Assembly (NCBI GenBank): GCA_964611525.1
Contig: CAZTAL010000101.1
Location: forward strand, 4,440 to 68,439
DNA length: 64,000 nucleotides
From: JAAYJR01 sp964611525
GTDB taxonomy: Bacteria > Bacteroidota > Bacteroidia > Bacteroidales > Prolixibacteraceae
Reading direction: 5' to 3'
The notes under the pieces were generated by a model, which had not been told where the DNA came from, ran no database searches, and saw only the letters and a list, made by a program, of their open reading frames with translations. This document shows, one piece after another, positions 1-9,084 of this stretch. The position numbers and the translations under genes are program-made. Every line of letters starts with the position of its first letter. The first letter of the stretch is position 1.

Positions 1-3000
1 CCTGACTATTTTATTATTAAGGATATAGATACTGTTCTTTCTCTGAAAGCGGAAACTCATAATTTCCCGACTACGGTTGAACCTTTTAACGGGGCTTCGA
101 CAGGTACGGGAGGTGAAATTCGCGACCGCATGGGCGGAGGGAAGGGGAGTTTTCCTGTCGCGGGGACTGCCGTTTATATGACATCCTATCCTCGAACCAA
201 GCAGGGACGGTCATGGGAGCAGTTCACAGATGAACGGGAGTGGCTTTACCAGACTCCTGAAGAAATACTGATAAAAGCTTCAAACGGGGCGAGTGATTTC
301 GGAAATAAGTTTGGCCAGCCTTTGATTGCCGGGTCGGTGCTGACCTTTGAGCATTTTACTGAATTGAAAAAGTATGGCTACGATAAGGTTATAATGCTGG
401 CCGGGGGTATAGGCTATGCAGATATAAACAGCAGTACTAAAGATGATCCTCAGAAAGGAGATATAATCATATTACTTGGCGGTGATAATTATCGCATTGG
501 TATGGGGGGAGGTGCCGTATCTTCAGTTGCTACGGGTGAATATGATAATGCTATTGAATTAAACGCTGTCCAAAGGGCTAACCCTGAAATGCAAAAAAGG
601 GTTTATAATGCCATTCGTGCGCTGGCTGAATCATATAATAACCCTGTGATCTCAATTCACGATCATGGGGCAGGGGGACATTTGAATTGTCTTTCGGAAC
701 TGGTGGAAAATTGTGGTGGAAAAATAGATACAGCAAAACTTCCGGTTGGCGATCCGACTCTTTCCCAAAAGGAGCTAATTGGTAATGAATCTCAGGAGCG
801 GATGGGACTTGTCTTGAAACGTGAAAACGCAGAGTTATTAAAGAAGATTGCAGAAAGAGAACGATCTCCAGTTTATGAAATTGGCGAGGCTACCGGCGAT
901 ATGCAATTTACTTTTATGAATTCAAAAACAGGTGAAAAACCTATTGACTGGCAACTGGAATATATGTTCGGGAATCCTCCTAAAACTGTCCTTGAGGATA
1001 AAACCGTTAAATCTTATTTTGCTGAGCCGGAATATGATATTAAGGATATTGTTCAGTTTGTTGAAAATGTCCTGCAAATGGAATCCGTAGCTTGTAAGGA
1101 TTGGCTGACAAACAAGGTTGACCGTTCAGTTACCGGTCGTATTGCTAAACAGCAGTGTGCCGGTGAACTCCAACTTCCTCTGAATAATGCCGGAGTTATT
1201 ACAATAGATTATCAAGGAGAATGTGGAATGGCAATATCCGTGGGACATGCACCGGTTGCAGGATTGATCGATGCAGCAGCCGGCTCAGTGCTTTCAATTG
1301 CCGAAGCTCTTACCAATATTATATGGGCTCCGTTGAAAGATCGTATCAGAAGTATTTCTCTGAGCGCAAACTGGATGTGGCCCGCAAAAAATCCTGGAGA
1401 AAATGTAAGGATTTATCATGCTGTTAATGCGGCTAGTGATTTTTGTTGTGATCTGGGGATAAATATTCCTACAGGAAAGGATTCCATGTCGATGACCCAG
1501 AAATATAAGAAGGATATTGTTTATTCCCCCGGCACGGTAATCATAAGTGCTTCAGGTGAGGTTTCCGATATTAGGAAGGTTGTTGAGCCGGTCCTTGTTA
1601 ATAATTCAGATGAGGAAATATTGTTTATTGATTTTTCCTTTATGGAAAGAGCCCTTGGGGGTAGTGTGTTTGGACAGTCTGTTAACGGAATTGGCAATAA
1701 AGTGCCAAATGTTTCTGATGCCGACAAGTTTGTCAATGCCTTTAATACCGTTCAGAAGCTTATTGAACAAGATCTTATTGTTGCAGGGCATGATATTGGA
1801 TCGGGCGGACTAATTACCACCTTGCTGGAGATGTGCTTCAGTAATACACAGGGAGGCATGAATATCGATCTTGCCGGAATAGAGGAGAAGGATTCTGTGA
1901 AAGTACTTTTTAGTGAAAATCCGGGCATTGTAATACAGTGTGCCGATAATGACAAAGTTAAACAGATGCTTAAAGAACGTAAAGTCGATTTTGTATCTCT
2001 GGGATTCCCTGTTCATTCCAGGGAATTAAAGGTGAAAAATTATGACTTTAAGGTGAATTTTGATATTGAATACTTACGCGATATTTGGTTCAGGACTTCC
2101 TACCTGCTAGACAGGAAACAAAGCGGTGAAAAACTTGCTCTGGAGCGTTTCAGAAATTATAAAAATGCAGGTCTCAATTTTAATTTTCAAAATTTTACCG
2201 GAAAAGCCAGGGATTATGGAATTGATATGCTCCGTCGAAAACCGACGGGTATAAAGACTGCCATAATAAGGGAAAAAGGTGTTAATGGTGACAGGGAAAT
2301 GGCTTATGCCATGTACCTTGCGGGTATGGATGTCAAGGATGTTCATATGACTGACCTGGTAACGGGACGCGAAACTCTGGAGGATATTAATATGATAGTT
2401 TTTGTAGGAGGATTTTCCAATTCTGATGTTCTTGGATCGGCCAAAGGATGGGCAGGAGCTTTCAGATATAATGAAAAAGCCCGAATTGCCCTTGAAAATT
2501 TCTATCAGCGAAAGGATACCCTTAGTCTGGGCATCTGCAACGGATGCCAGTTGATGGTGGAACTCGGACTTATATACCCGGAACATGATAAACGGCCCAA
2601 AATGCATGTAAATGATTCAGGAAAATTTGAATCGTCGTTTTTGAATGTTGATATTTTGCCTAATAATTCGGTTATGCTGAAAAATATGGCAGGAATGAAA
2701 CTGGGAATATGGGTAGCCCATGGTGAGGGTAAATTTAACCTTCCTTATGAAGAAAGTGAATACCATATACCTGTAAAGTACAGCTGTGATGAATATCCCG
2801 CTAATCCTAACGGCTCGGAATATGCCACTGCTGCAATCTGTTCAGCCGACGGACGGCACCTGGCAATGATGCCACATCTTGAAAGAGCTTTTTTGCCCTG
2901 GCAATGGGCTTATTATCCGGCTGACGGGAAAAATGACGAGATAGCACCATGGATACAGGCTTTCGTGAATGCCCGTAGGTGGATCAAAAAACATTACCCT

Positions 3001-3003
3001 TAA
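1..3003 (+). CDS. purL: Phosphoribosylformylglycinamidine synthase, 5'-truncated by window edge
   Basis: Converts FGAR, ATP and glutamine to FGAM in de novo purine synthesis (cytoplasm). The reading frame is open from base 1 and codes for the nucleotide-binding motif AETHNFPTTVEPF near bases 49-87, so the gene starts before the window; an internal ATG at 130 is not the start. About 1000 residues are present, out of roughly 1230 usual for the large single-chain form. Two AIR-synthase-like halves are followed by a C-terminal class I glutamine amidotransferase domain, with nucleophile Cys in GICNGCQL (codon 2536-2538) and the His-Glu pair in MPHLER near the end. The amidotransferase is therefore fused, not a separate PurQ. 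No terminator hairpin with a T-run is evident downstream. Confidence 0.97.
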   Translation, partial: PDYFIIKDIDTVLSLKAETHNFPTTVEPFNGASTGTGGEIRDRMGGGKGSFPVAGTAVYMTSYPRTKQGRSWEQFTDEREWLYQTPEEILIKASNGASDFGNKFGQPLIAGSVLTFEHFTELKKYGYDKVIMLAGGIGYADINSSTKDDPQKGDIIILLGGDNYRIGMGGGAVSSVATGEYDNAIELNAVQRANPEMQKRVYNAIRALAESYNNPVISIHDHGAGGHLNCLSELVENCGGKIDTAKLPVGDPTLSQKELIGNESQERMGLVLKRENAELLKKIAERERSPVYEIGEATGDMQFTFMNSKTGEKPIDWQLEYMFGNPPKTVLEDKTVKSYFAEPEYDIKDIVQFVENVLQMESVACKDWLTNKVDRSVTGRIAKQQCAGELQLPLNNAGVITIDYQGECGMAISVGHAPVAGLIDAAAGSVLSIAEALTNIIWAPLKDRIRSISLSANWMWPAKNPGENVRIYHAVNAASDFCCDLGINIPTGKDSMSMTQKYKKDIVYSPGTVIISASGEVSDIRKVVEPVLVNNSDEEILFIDFSFMERALGGSVFGQSVNGIGNKVPNVSDADKFVNAFNTVQKLIEQDLIVAGHDIGSGGLITTLLEMCFSNTQGGMNIDLAGIEEKDSVKVLFSENPGIVIQCADNDKVKQMLKERKVDFVSLGFPVHSRELKVKNYDFKVNFDIEYLRDIWFRTSYLLDRKQSGEKLALERFRNYKNAGLNFNFQNFTGKARDYGIDMLRRKPTGIKTAIIREKGVNGDREMAYAMYLAGMDVKDVHMTDLVTGRETLEDINMIVFVGGFSNSDVLGSAKGWAGAFRYNEKARIALENFYQRKDTLSLGICNGCQLMVELGLIYPEHDKRPKMHVNDSGKFESSFLNVDILPNNSVMLKNMAGMKLGIWVAHGEGKFNLPYEESEYHIPVKYSCDEYPANPNGSEYATAAICSADGRHLAMMPHLERAFLPWQWAYYPADGKNDEIAPWIQAFVNARRWIKKHYP

Positions 3004-3169
3004 AAATTTACATCCTATCTTTAGGTGTGGTCATGTTCTTGCGGAACTATGCCCGAAAGGCTTGTGTGATTGAAAAAAATTTGCGATGCAAAGCAAAAAT
3101 CAAGGTTAAAGCCACCTCCTAATGGTGGATAGTCCGATTTTAAAAAATGTTTTAACAGGTATTTATAAG

Positions 3170-3727
3170 CTAATGGCTGTTATAAATGAGTTTACCGGCC
3201 AGATCATCGGCTTCATCCTTACCTTTTATTATCTCAACAATTTTAAGGGTGAACTCCATGGCTGCTCCTGGTCCTTTACCTGTTATTATTTTACCAGAAA
3301 CCTCAACGTTGTTTTCTGTAACATTGGCACCAGTAAGGTACTTCTCAAATCCTGGATAACAGGTAGCCTTTTCCCCCTCCAGCAATCCAAGTGCACCAAA
3401 AACCATTGGCGCTGCACAGATAGCCCCGAGAAATTTGTCTTCTCTGCGAAGTTGTAAGATCTTATTTCTTAACCCTATGTGATCCTTCAGATTAGCTGCA
3501 CCGGGCATACCTCCCGGTAGTACTATCATGCCGACTTCTTGATAATCGATATCCTCAAACAACCGGTCAGCTCTAATTTTAAGACCGTGTGCACCTTCTA
3601 CTTCGTGGTATCCGCTGACAGAAACAACAATGGTTTCTATTTCTACACGCCTTAAAACATCGATAATTGTTACTGCTTCTATCTCTTCAAATCCTTCAGC
3701 TAAATGAACCGTTGCAATTAATTCCAT
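3170..3727 (-). CDS. DJ-1/PfpI family protein
   Basis: A 185-residue protein of the DJ-1/ThiJ/PfpI superfamily, close in length and motif to YajL/DJ-1 proteins, which act as stress-protective chaperones or (debated) glyoxalase/deglycase enzymes in the cytoplasm. The nucleophile elbow reads GAICAAP (about residues 101-107) with the reactive Cys; the acidic partner lies in EGFEEIEA (residues 11-18). The strand-turn segment IVLPGGMPGA is also typical. It ends 166 bases from purL in convergent orientation and stands alone. The start ATG has no alternative upstream. The exact substrate cannot be told from sequence. Confidence 0.9.
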   Translation of the reverse strand: MELIATVHLAEGFEEIEAVTIIDVLRRVEIETIVVSVSGYHEVEGAHGLKIRADRLFEDIDYQEVGMIVLPGGMPGAANLKDHIGLRNKILQLRREDKFLGAICAAPMVFGALGLLEGEKATCYPGFEKYLTGANVTENNVEVSGKIITGKGPGAAMEFTLKIVEIIKGKDEADDLAGKLIYNSH

Positions 3728-3898
3728 ATTTTATATATTTCTTTATTTGCTGTAAAAGTTAACTAATAATTTTTTCTTAGGCAACTATTATATATCCATA
3801 ATTAATAAGATTTCCCCTAGTCCTGATTTGGATAAAAATTTTTATGCTATAAATCAAAACAACTTCCCATCATCTTTCTACAACGGACTATCATTAAT

Positions 3899-4414
3899 CT
3901 ATGACAATCTATCAGAATATTCCTGCAAAGATTCTGATAGTTTTTTCCTGGTGAAAAAAATCCGGCTTTTAACTGTGCCAAGCGGAAGATCAAGCTTTTC
4001 AGCAATCTCTTTATATTTATAACCGTCAAGAAACATCCTGAATGGTACACGGTATTCCTCTTCAAGTTCATCTATGGATTTATGAATTTCTTTTACATGG
4101 AAAAAAGAATCCGGAGCAGGATATACTTTATCTTTTGAAAATATAAGCTGAAAATCACTGTCTGTATTATTAAAAGTATTCCTGATCTTTAAACTTTTTC
4201 GGTAATCATTAATGAAAGTATTTTTCATTATTGTATACAGCCATGCCTTAAAATTAGTATTTTGTGTAAATTTATCCCTGTAAGTAAGTGCTTTTAACAT
4301 AGTTTCCTGTAACAAATCATTTGCCCGTTCATGATCTGCTGTCAGGCTAAGGGCATAGTATCTTAGTTTTTCTTTTAATCCCGTTAGTGCATTATTAAAT
4401 TGTATCTCATTCAT
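3899..4414 (-). CDS. ECF-type RNA polymerase sigma factor
   Basis: A 171-residue sigma-70 family protein of extracytoplasmic function type. Region 2 is around residues 10-80 (ANDLLQETMLKALTYRDKF and the FKAWLYTIMKN segment that follows), and region 4 forms a helix-turn-helix around residues 118-165 (YKYKEIAEKLDLPLGTVKSRI). No anti-sigma gene adjoins it. It is divergent from the TonB receptor at 4566, with 151 bases between them. Iron or vitamin regulation is possible, but the receptor lacks the N-terminal signalling domain of FecA-type transducers. It may be a free-standing ECF factor regulated at transcription. Confidence 0.93.
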   Translation of the reverse strand: MNEIQFNNALTGLKEKLRYYALSLTADHERANDLLQETMLKALTYRDKFTQNTNFKAWLYTIMKNTFINDYRKSLKIRNTFNNTDSDFQLIFSKDKVYPAPDSFFHVKEIHKSIDELEEEYRVPFRMFLDGYKYKEIAEKLDLPLGTVKSRIFFTRKKLSESLQEYSDRLS

Positions 4415-4565
4415 GGCATATAGATTTTTTGTTATTTTTATTCTTTAACTTCTTTGAACAAATATATGAGTGATTAACCTCATAAAAAAGATTTTTTAGT
4501 CTTTTATTAGTCGATTTTTTCTATAGTGTATAGAGAATATTGATTTGTTAAATAATAAATTGTAA

Positions 4566-6605
4566 ATGAGGAATATAGTGCATAGAGTAATAAGGTCTGT
4601 ATTTACTGGGTCATGGATGCGGCGAAGATCGGGTAAGATTTTTTCAGAAAACAGGGCAGGTATAATTATTTTTTTGTTGGTTGCTTGTTTTTATCAGGCC
4701 GGAGGTGCATTTCATATTTTGAATCAGGATACGGTTGATATTAAGATGAAATACTCATTGGAAGAAGTAAAGGTTGCGGCATCAAAAATGATGTCGATAA
4801 ACTCGCAAATGGCGCGGATATTGTCTGTAATTGATTCAGTTGAAATCGAGCTTGCACCTGCTGAGAGTCTCGAGAGTTTGCTGGAATATCTGGTTATGAT
4901 TGATGTCAGACAGCGTGGTGCAGAGGGTGTTCAGTCGGATATTGGAATTCGTGGCGGCACTTTCGATCAGACTTTAATACTACTTAACGGCGTTAATATT
5001 ACCGATCCGCAGACCGGCCATCATAATCTTAACCTGCCTGTGAGTTTGTCTCAGATCGAGCGGATAGAACTGCTGAAAGGTTCCGATGCTGCTATATACG
5101 GACCGAATGCTTTTTCGGGAGCTATCAACATTGTTACAAAAAAGCCTGCCGGTAATTCAGCTACTCTTTCTCTATATGCCGGGAGTTTTGGATATGTCAA
5201 TGCTGATATGTTGGGAGATTTTATGACCAGGAAATTGTCTCATTCTTTATCAGGCAATTATAAAAGATCAAAAGGATATACCGATAACACTGATTTTAAT
5301 ATTTCCAATTTCTTTTATAGTGGCCGTTATGATTCCAAAGGCGGAATACTTACCGGTCAGATAGGTGCCTCGGGAAAAGCTTTTGGAGCAAATAGTTTTT
5401 ATACTCCGGAATACCCTGATCAGTTCGAGAAAATAGGGACGTCATTTATGTCACTTAGATGGGAATCTTTAGGCCGGCTGCATATTACTCCTGTAATATA
5501 TAAACGGAGGCATTTCGATAAATTTATGTTGTTTCGTGGTGATGCACCTGACTGGTATAAAGGACATAATTATCACCGTACTGATGTATGGGGAGCAAAC
5601 ATAAGCTCATGGTTTTTATGGAATGCAGGGAAAACATCATTTAGTGCTTTATACCGTTCAGAAAGTATTGTCAGCACTGTTCTCGGGGAAAAAATGGATA
5701 CCGGTATCAAGGTGCCCGGCGAAGATATATTTTATACACATTCAAAAAGCAGATCGACAGCTTCATTGTTTATAGAACATACATGTTATGCAGGTAAATG
5801 GATCATAGGTGCAGGAGGTTTGGCAAGTTTTATTCCTGAAAATGCCCCTATGTTGAAAATCCTTCCTGATTTTGATATAGATTTTCATATATGCCCGTGG
5901 ATTATGTTAGGGGCTTCATGGTCTGCATCTTCAAGAATGCCTACCTTTACAGATCTTTATTATTCCGGTCCTGATAAAATCGGCAACGCGGAATTAAAAG
6001 CTGAGATTTCAAATTCTTTTGAAGGTGAATTGAATGTCAATACAAATTATATCACAGGAAATCTCGCGGTGTTTTACAGGTCCGGACAAAATATGATAGA
6101 CTGGATTAAAAATGAAAACGATAAATTGTGGCAATCGCATAATCTTACCCGTATAAATAGTCTGGGGACTGAAATGAGATTGCAGGTAAGGCTGAAAGAA
6201 AACCTGAAGGGGAATTGGCCTGATAAAATAACTATCGGCTGGTACTCCAATAAACAGAATAAAGAAACAAGTGATTTTATTTCATATTATGTTCTCGATT
6301 ATCTAAAGTATAAATTTACTGCTTCAGTAAATCAATCTATAACAAAATATTTATTTCTGAACCTTAGAAGCTATTTTCAGAAAAGGGAAGGTACTTTTAC
6401 GAATTTCGGAGACAATAATTACAGGGAAGTTTCATATAAACCATTTTGGTTGTTTGATGCGAAGATATTATTCAAAAAGGAAAATTTACAAATATTTATC
6501 TCCTCGAATAATATTTTTAATAAAGAATATTTTGATATTGGAAATATAGTCCAACCCGGTAGGTGGATAAAAACAGGAATTTTATATAAATTTAATTTAA
6601 ACTGA
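4566..6605 (+). CDS. TonB-dependent outer-membrane receptor
   Basis: A 679-residue outer-membrane importer. A hydrophobic signal segment lies around residues 32-50. The segment EEVKVAASK (about 61-69) is a plausible TonB box. The plug domain runs about residues 80-205, with RQRGAEGVQSDIGIRGG and LNGVNITDPQTGHHN, followed by a beta-barrel that ends in an aromatic-rich strand (TGILYKFNLN). It has no carboxypeptidase-regulatory (SusC-type) or secretin/STN domain, and no SusD partner, so it resembles BtuB/siderophore-type receptors rather than polysaccharide importers. The substrate is unknown. The signal peptide is preceded by an unusually long basic N-terminus, so a start at the internal ATG of residue 19 is possible. 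Confidence 0.9.
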   Translation: MRNIVHRVIRSVFTGSWMRRRSGKIFSENRAGIIIFLLVACFYQAGGAFHILNQDTVDIKMKYSLEEVKVAASKMMSINSQMARILSVIDSVEIELAPAESLESLLEYLVMIDVRQRGAEGVQSDIGIRGGTFDQTLILLNGVNITDPQTGHHNLNLPVSLSQIERIELLKGSDAAIYGPNAFSGAINIVTKKPAGNSATLSLYAGSFGYVNADMLGDFMTRKLSHSLSGNYKRSKGYTDNTDFNISNFFYSGRYDSKGGILTGQIGASGKAFGANSFYTPEYPDQFEKIGTSFMSLRWESLGRLHITPVIYKRRHFDKFMLFRGDAPDWYKGHNYHRTDVWGANISSWFLWNAGKTSFSALYRSESIVSTVLGEKMDTGIKVPGEDIFYTHSKSRSTASLFIEHTCYAGKWIIGAGGLASFIPENAPMLKILPDFDIDFHICPWIMLGASWSASSRMPTFTDLYYSGPDKIGNAELKAEISNSFEGELNVNTNYITGNLAVFYRSGQNMIDWIKNENDKLWQSHNLTRINSLGTEMRLQVRLKENLKGNWPDKITIGWYSNKQNKETSDFISYYVLDYLKYKFTASVNQSITKYLFLNLRSYFQKREGTFTNFGDNNYREVSYKPFWLFDAKILFKKENLQIFISSNNIFNKEYFDIGNIVQPGRWIKTGILYKFNLN

Positions 6606-6618
6606 TCTTTGATTTTTC

Positions 6619-6818
6619 ATTTTAGATTTTTAGGTTGAACCTAAATATTTAAAGTAGGATCGTCATGAAGTTCTACAGTGTGGGTTAATATTGGAAAGCG
6701 CAATAAAAAATTTTGAAAGCGTAGCCATAGCTACGGTGAAAAATTTTGTAATGAGCATTTTCAATAGTGGCGTGCAATGTAGAACTGTAATAGATTTTTA
6801 TTTTAGATTTTTAGGTTG
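6619..6818. repeat. Palindromic element flanked by direct repeats
   Basis: A near-perfectly centred imperfect palindrome spans 6669-6786: outer arms AGTTCTACA (6669-6677) and TGTAGAACT (6778-6786), inner stem CGTAGC-CATA-GCTACG (6720-6735), both centred at 6727.5, with AAAATTTT blocks in between. It is bracketed by direct copies of ATTTTAGATTTTTAGGTTG at 6619-6637 and 6800-6818; including the preceding GATTTTT the copies are 26-27 bases long and differ by one indel. There is no transposase inside. It looks like a small non-autonomous (MITE- or REP-like) insertion between the TonB receptor and the DUF5606 gene. Confidence 0.7.
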
Positions 6819-6839
6819 TATATTAGCCACAAAAAAATC

Positions 6840-7259
6840 ATGTTAAAAGGAATACTTGCGATTTCAGGTCAACCAGGACTGTATAAAATGGTAGCAGAAG
6901 CAAAAAATAATATTATCGTGGAGTCTCTTGAGACAGGTAAAAGAATGTCTGTTTATTCTTCGTCAAAAATTTCAAATCTCGATGATATTGCTGTTTTTAC
7001 CGATTCGGGAGAAGTTACCCTGGAAGAAGTACTCAAGGCAATTTACATAAAAGAAGAAGGAGGCAACGCTATCAGTTATAAGTCAGCACCCGAACAACTT
7101 AAATCCTATTTTGCGGAAGTTCTGCCTTCTTATGACCGTGGACGGGTGTATATTTCAGATATTAAAAAGGTTGTGCGCTGGTATGGAATTTTAATAAGAA
7201 ATGATTTACTGGATTTTTCCGAAGAAAAAAATGAACCTGAAAAATTTGGTGATAAATAA
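6840..7259 (+). CDS. DUF5606 family protein
   Basis: A 139-residue cytoplasmic protein of a family found almost only in Bacteroidota, function unknown. The N-terminus MLKGILAISGQPGLYKMV is the family signature, which is why I start at the ATG at 6840 rather than the TTG at 6816 that lies inside the upstream direct repeat. The first 60 residues resemble a small beta-barrel (SH3/Tudor-like) domain; the C-terminal half is charged and helical, ending in an acidic tail. It sits alone between a palindromic element and the porin gene. Confidence 0.88.
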   Translation: MLKGILAISGQPGLYKMVAEAKNNIIVESLETGKRMSVYSSSKISNLDDIAVFTDSGEVTLEEVLKAIYIKEEGGNAISYKSAPEQLKSYFAEVLPSYDRGRVYISDIKKVVRWYGILIRNDLLDFSEEKNEPEKFGDK

Positions 7260-7457
7260 AAAATAGCTATATATTGCAAGGTAAATTACAAAATTTCAAA
7301 TAATTATTATTTATTATAAAATAAATATTTAAATTTGTTTGAGAAATTTATATAACAAAGGGGAAATATTTTTAAAAATCATCTATTTTTTGATAGATAG
7401 AAATTATTTTATAAATTGGTATCAAAGATTAATAATATCCATTAAAATTCATTGATT

Positions 7458-8759
7458 ATGAGAAAATTTACATTAGTTTTATTATCCCTTTTTATAACGG
7501 GGATTGCATTTGCCCAGAATTCCGAAAATAAATGGGCAATCGGATTAGGGCCGGGTGTTTATTACAATCTCGAGCTCGAAAGTGTCGGCTTTCTTAGTGA
7601 ATTTTATCTTAGCCGTTTCCTGAGCCCGACTTTTGATTTAATGTTAAAAACCGATGCCGGATTTAACGACGACGGTGTAGACTTTTTAAATCCATTGTTG
7701 GATCTGAGATTGAAGTTATACAAAGAAGACAATGCCGTCCAGCCGTATTTATTTGCAGGTCCGGGTATACTCTGGGATAATACGGAATCAGGAATTAATT
7801 TTAACGCCGGAGCAGGCATTAAAATTCCGGTAAGCACAAACACCTCTCTTTACCTTGAAGCTGCTTATATTAACGGTATTGAAGGTATGAGGGAATTGCC
7901 TCAGGACTGGGATGAGGAGTCTATTAAAGACAATTTTATTAAAGTTAACGGAATCATTGAATTTGCCTTTGGTAAAGCTAAGGATTCGGATGGCGACGGA
8001 GTTCCTGACAAGAAAGATAAATGTCCTGATACCCCTCCAGGAGTGCAGGTTGACGAGGATGGATGTCCACTTGACCGCGACGGCGATGGAGTTCCTGACT
8101 ACAAAGATGATTGTCCTGACGAACCGGGTGATCCAAAATTTAATGGCTGTCCCGACAGCGACGGGGATGGAATCCCTGATCATCTGGATGAATGTCCGGA
8201 CAAACCGGGTCTTGCTAAGTTTGCAGGCTGTCCCGATACTGACGGTGATGGTGTTCCAGATCACCTGGATGAATGTCCCGATACTCCCAAAGGTTGTCCG
8301 GTTGACGATAAGGGATGTCCTCTTGACTCAGACGGAGATGGAGTAATCGACTGCGAAGATAAGTGTCCGAACGAACCCGGGCCGGCATGGAATGACGGAT
8401 GTCCTGCATGGGAAACTTTGGATATACCTACTGTATATTTTGATTTCGATAAATCTGAAATTAAGCCTGAAGCAAAAGTAAAACTTGATGATTTAGTTGA
8501 AAAATTAAGTGGTGCTAAGGAATATGAAGTTGTTGTTGGCGGACATACATGTAATATCGGAACTGATGAATATAACATGGGATTGTCTGAAAGAAGAGCT
8601 GAAGCAGTAGTTAAATACTTGCTATCAAAAGGAATCAGTAATGCTTATGTAAGCTCAAATTACTACGGAGAAGATAATCCTGCTCATCCTAATACTTCTA
8701 TACCTAATAGAAGACTTAACCGCAGGGTTGAATTTGAAGAAGTAAAAGTTCATAAATAA
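7458..8759 (+). CDS. OmpA family protein with thrombospondin type 3 repeats
   Basis: A 433-residue outer-membrane structural protein. The signal peptide ends at AFAQ (about residue 20). An eight-strand beta-barrel domain covers about residues 22-175, a linker of five calcium-binding thrombospondin type 3 repeats (DSDGDGVPDKKDKCPD and variants) about 178-315, and a C-terminal OmpA peptidoglycan-binding domain about 320-433 (VYFDFDKSEIKPEA, NRRLNRRVEFE). The ATG at 7458 opens directly on the signal peptide; the TTG two codons earlier is not needed. It is followed by a strong terminator, so it is probably a single-gene, highly expressed unit. Confidence 0.95.
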   Translation: MRKFTLVLLSLFITGIAFAQNSENKWAIGLGPGVYYNLELESVGFLSEFYLSRFLSPTFDLMLKTDAGFNDDGVDFLNPLLDLRLKLYKEDNAVQPYLFAGPGILWDNTESGINFNAGAGIKIPVSTNTSLYLEAAYINGIEGMRELPQDWDEESIKDNFIKVNGIIEFAFGKAKDSDGDGVPDKKDKCPDTPPGVQVDEDGCPLDRDGDGVPDYKDDCPDEPGDPKFNGCPDSDGDGIPDHLDECPDKPGLAKFAGCPDTDGDGVPDHLDECPDTPKGCPVDDKGCPLDSDGDGVIDCEDKCPNEPGPAWNDGCPAWETLDIPTVYFDFDKSEIKPEAKVKLDDLVEKLSGAKEYEVVVGGHTCNIGTDEYNMGLSERRAEAVVKYLLSKGISNAYVSSNYYGEDNPAHPNTSIPNRRLNRRVEFEEVKVHK

Positions 8760-9084
8760 ATAATATTTTTTCATAAAAATAATTTGAAGCCTTGCCTGCC
8801 GGCAGGGCTTTTTTTTTGGCTTATTATCCTTTTTAAAGGGGTAAAATATTAACTTTGCCCCACTTTATTCAGAGTGAACAAATAATTTTAATGTAATGGA
8901 ATGATTTTTTTGAGATTTTTTCTTAGGCGGTAATTTTTTGCTTAATTTTTTCAGCTATAAGGAAAAAGTATGTGTAGCTTAAGTGGTAAAAACCTTGTAA
9001 TAAAATTATATATTATTTGTCCTAAAGTGGCATAGAGCACCTTTTAAACCAGATCTATTATAAAATTTCAACAGATTAATTAAT
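8760..9084. other. Intergenic region between porin and argS
   Basis: Beyond the terminator, this 325-base AT-rich stretch holds a TAACTTTG box at 8850-8857, which matches the Bacteroidota -7 consensus TAnnTTTG but has no clear TTG partner upstream. It is a weak candidate for the argS promoter. No ORF or RNA gene is seen. Confidence 0.4.
8787..8817 (+). terminator. Rho-independent terminator of the OmpA gene
   Basis: A 10-bp stem (AAGCCTTGCC with GGCAGGGCTT, one G-T wobble) closed by a TGCC loop is followed at once by an uninterrupted T-run. It lies 28 bases after the porin stop codon. Confidence 0.9.

Noticed and set aside
2107..2607. A 166-codon minus-strand open frame inside purL
   Set aside because: It lies wholly antisense to well-conserved purL coding sequence and shows no protein-like motif.
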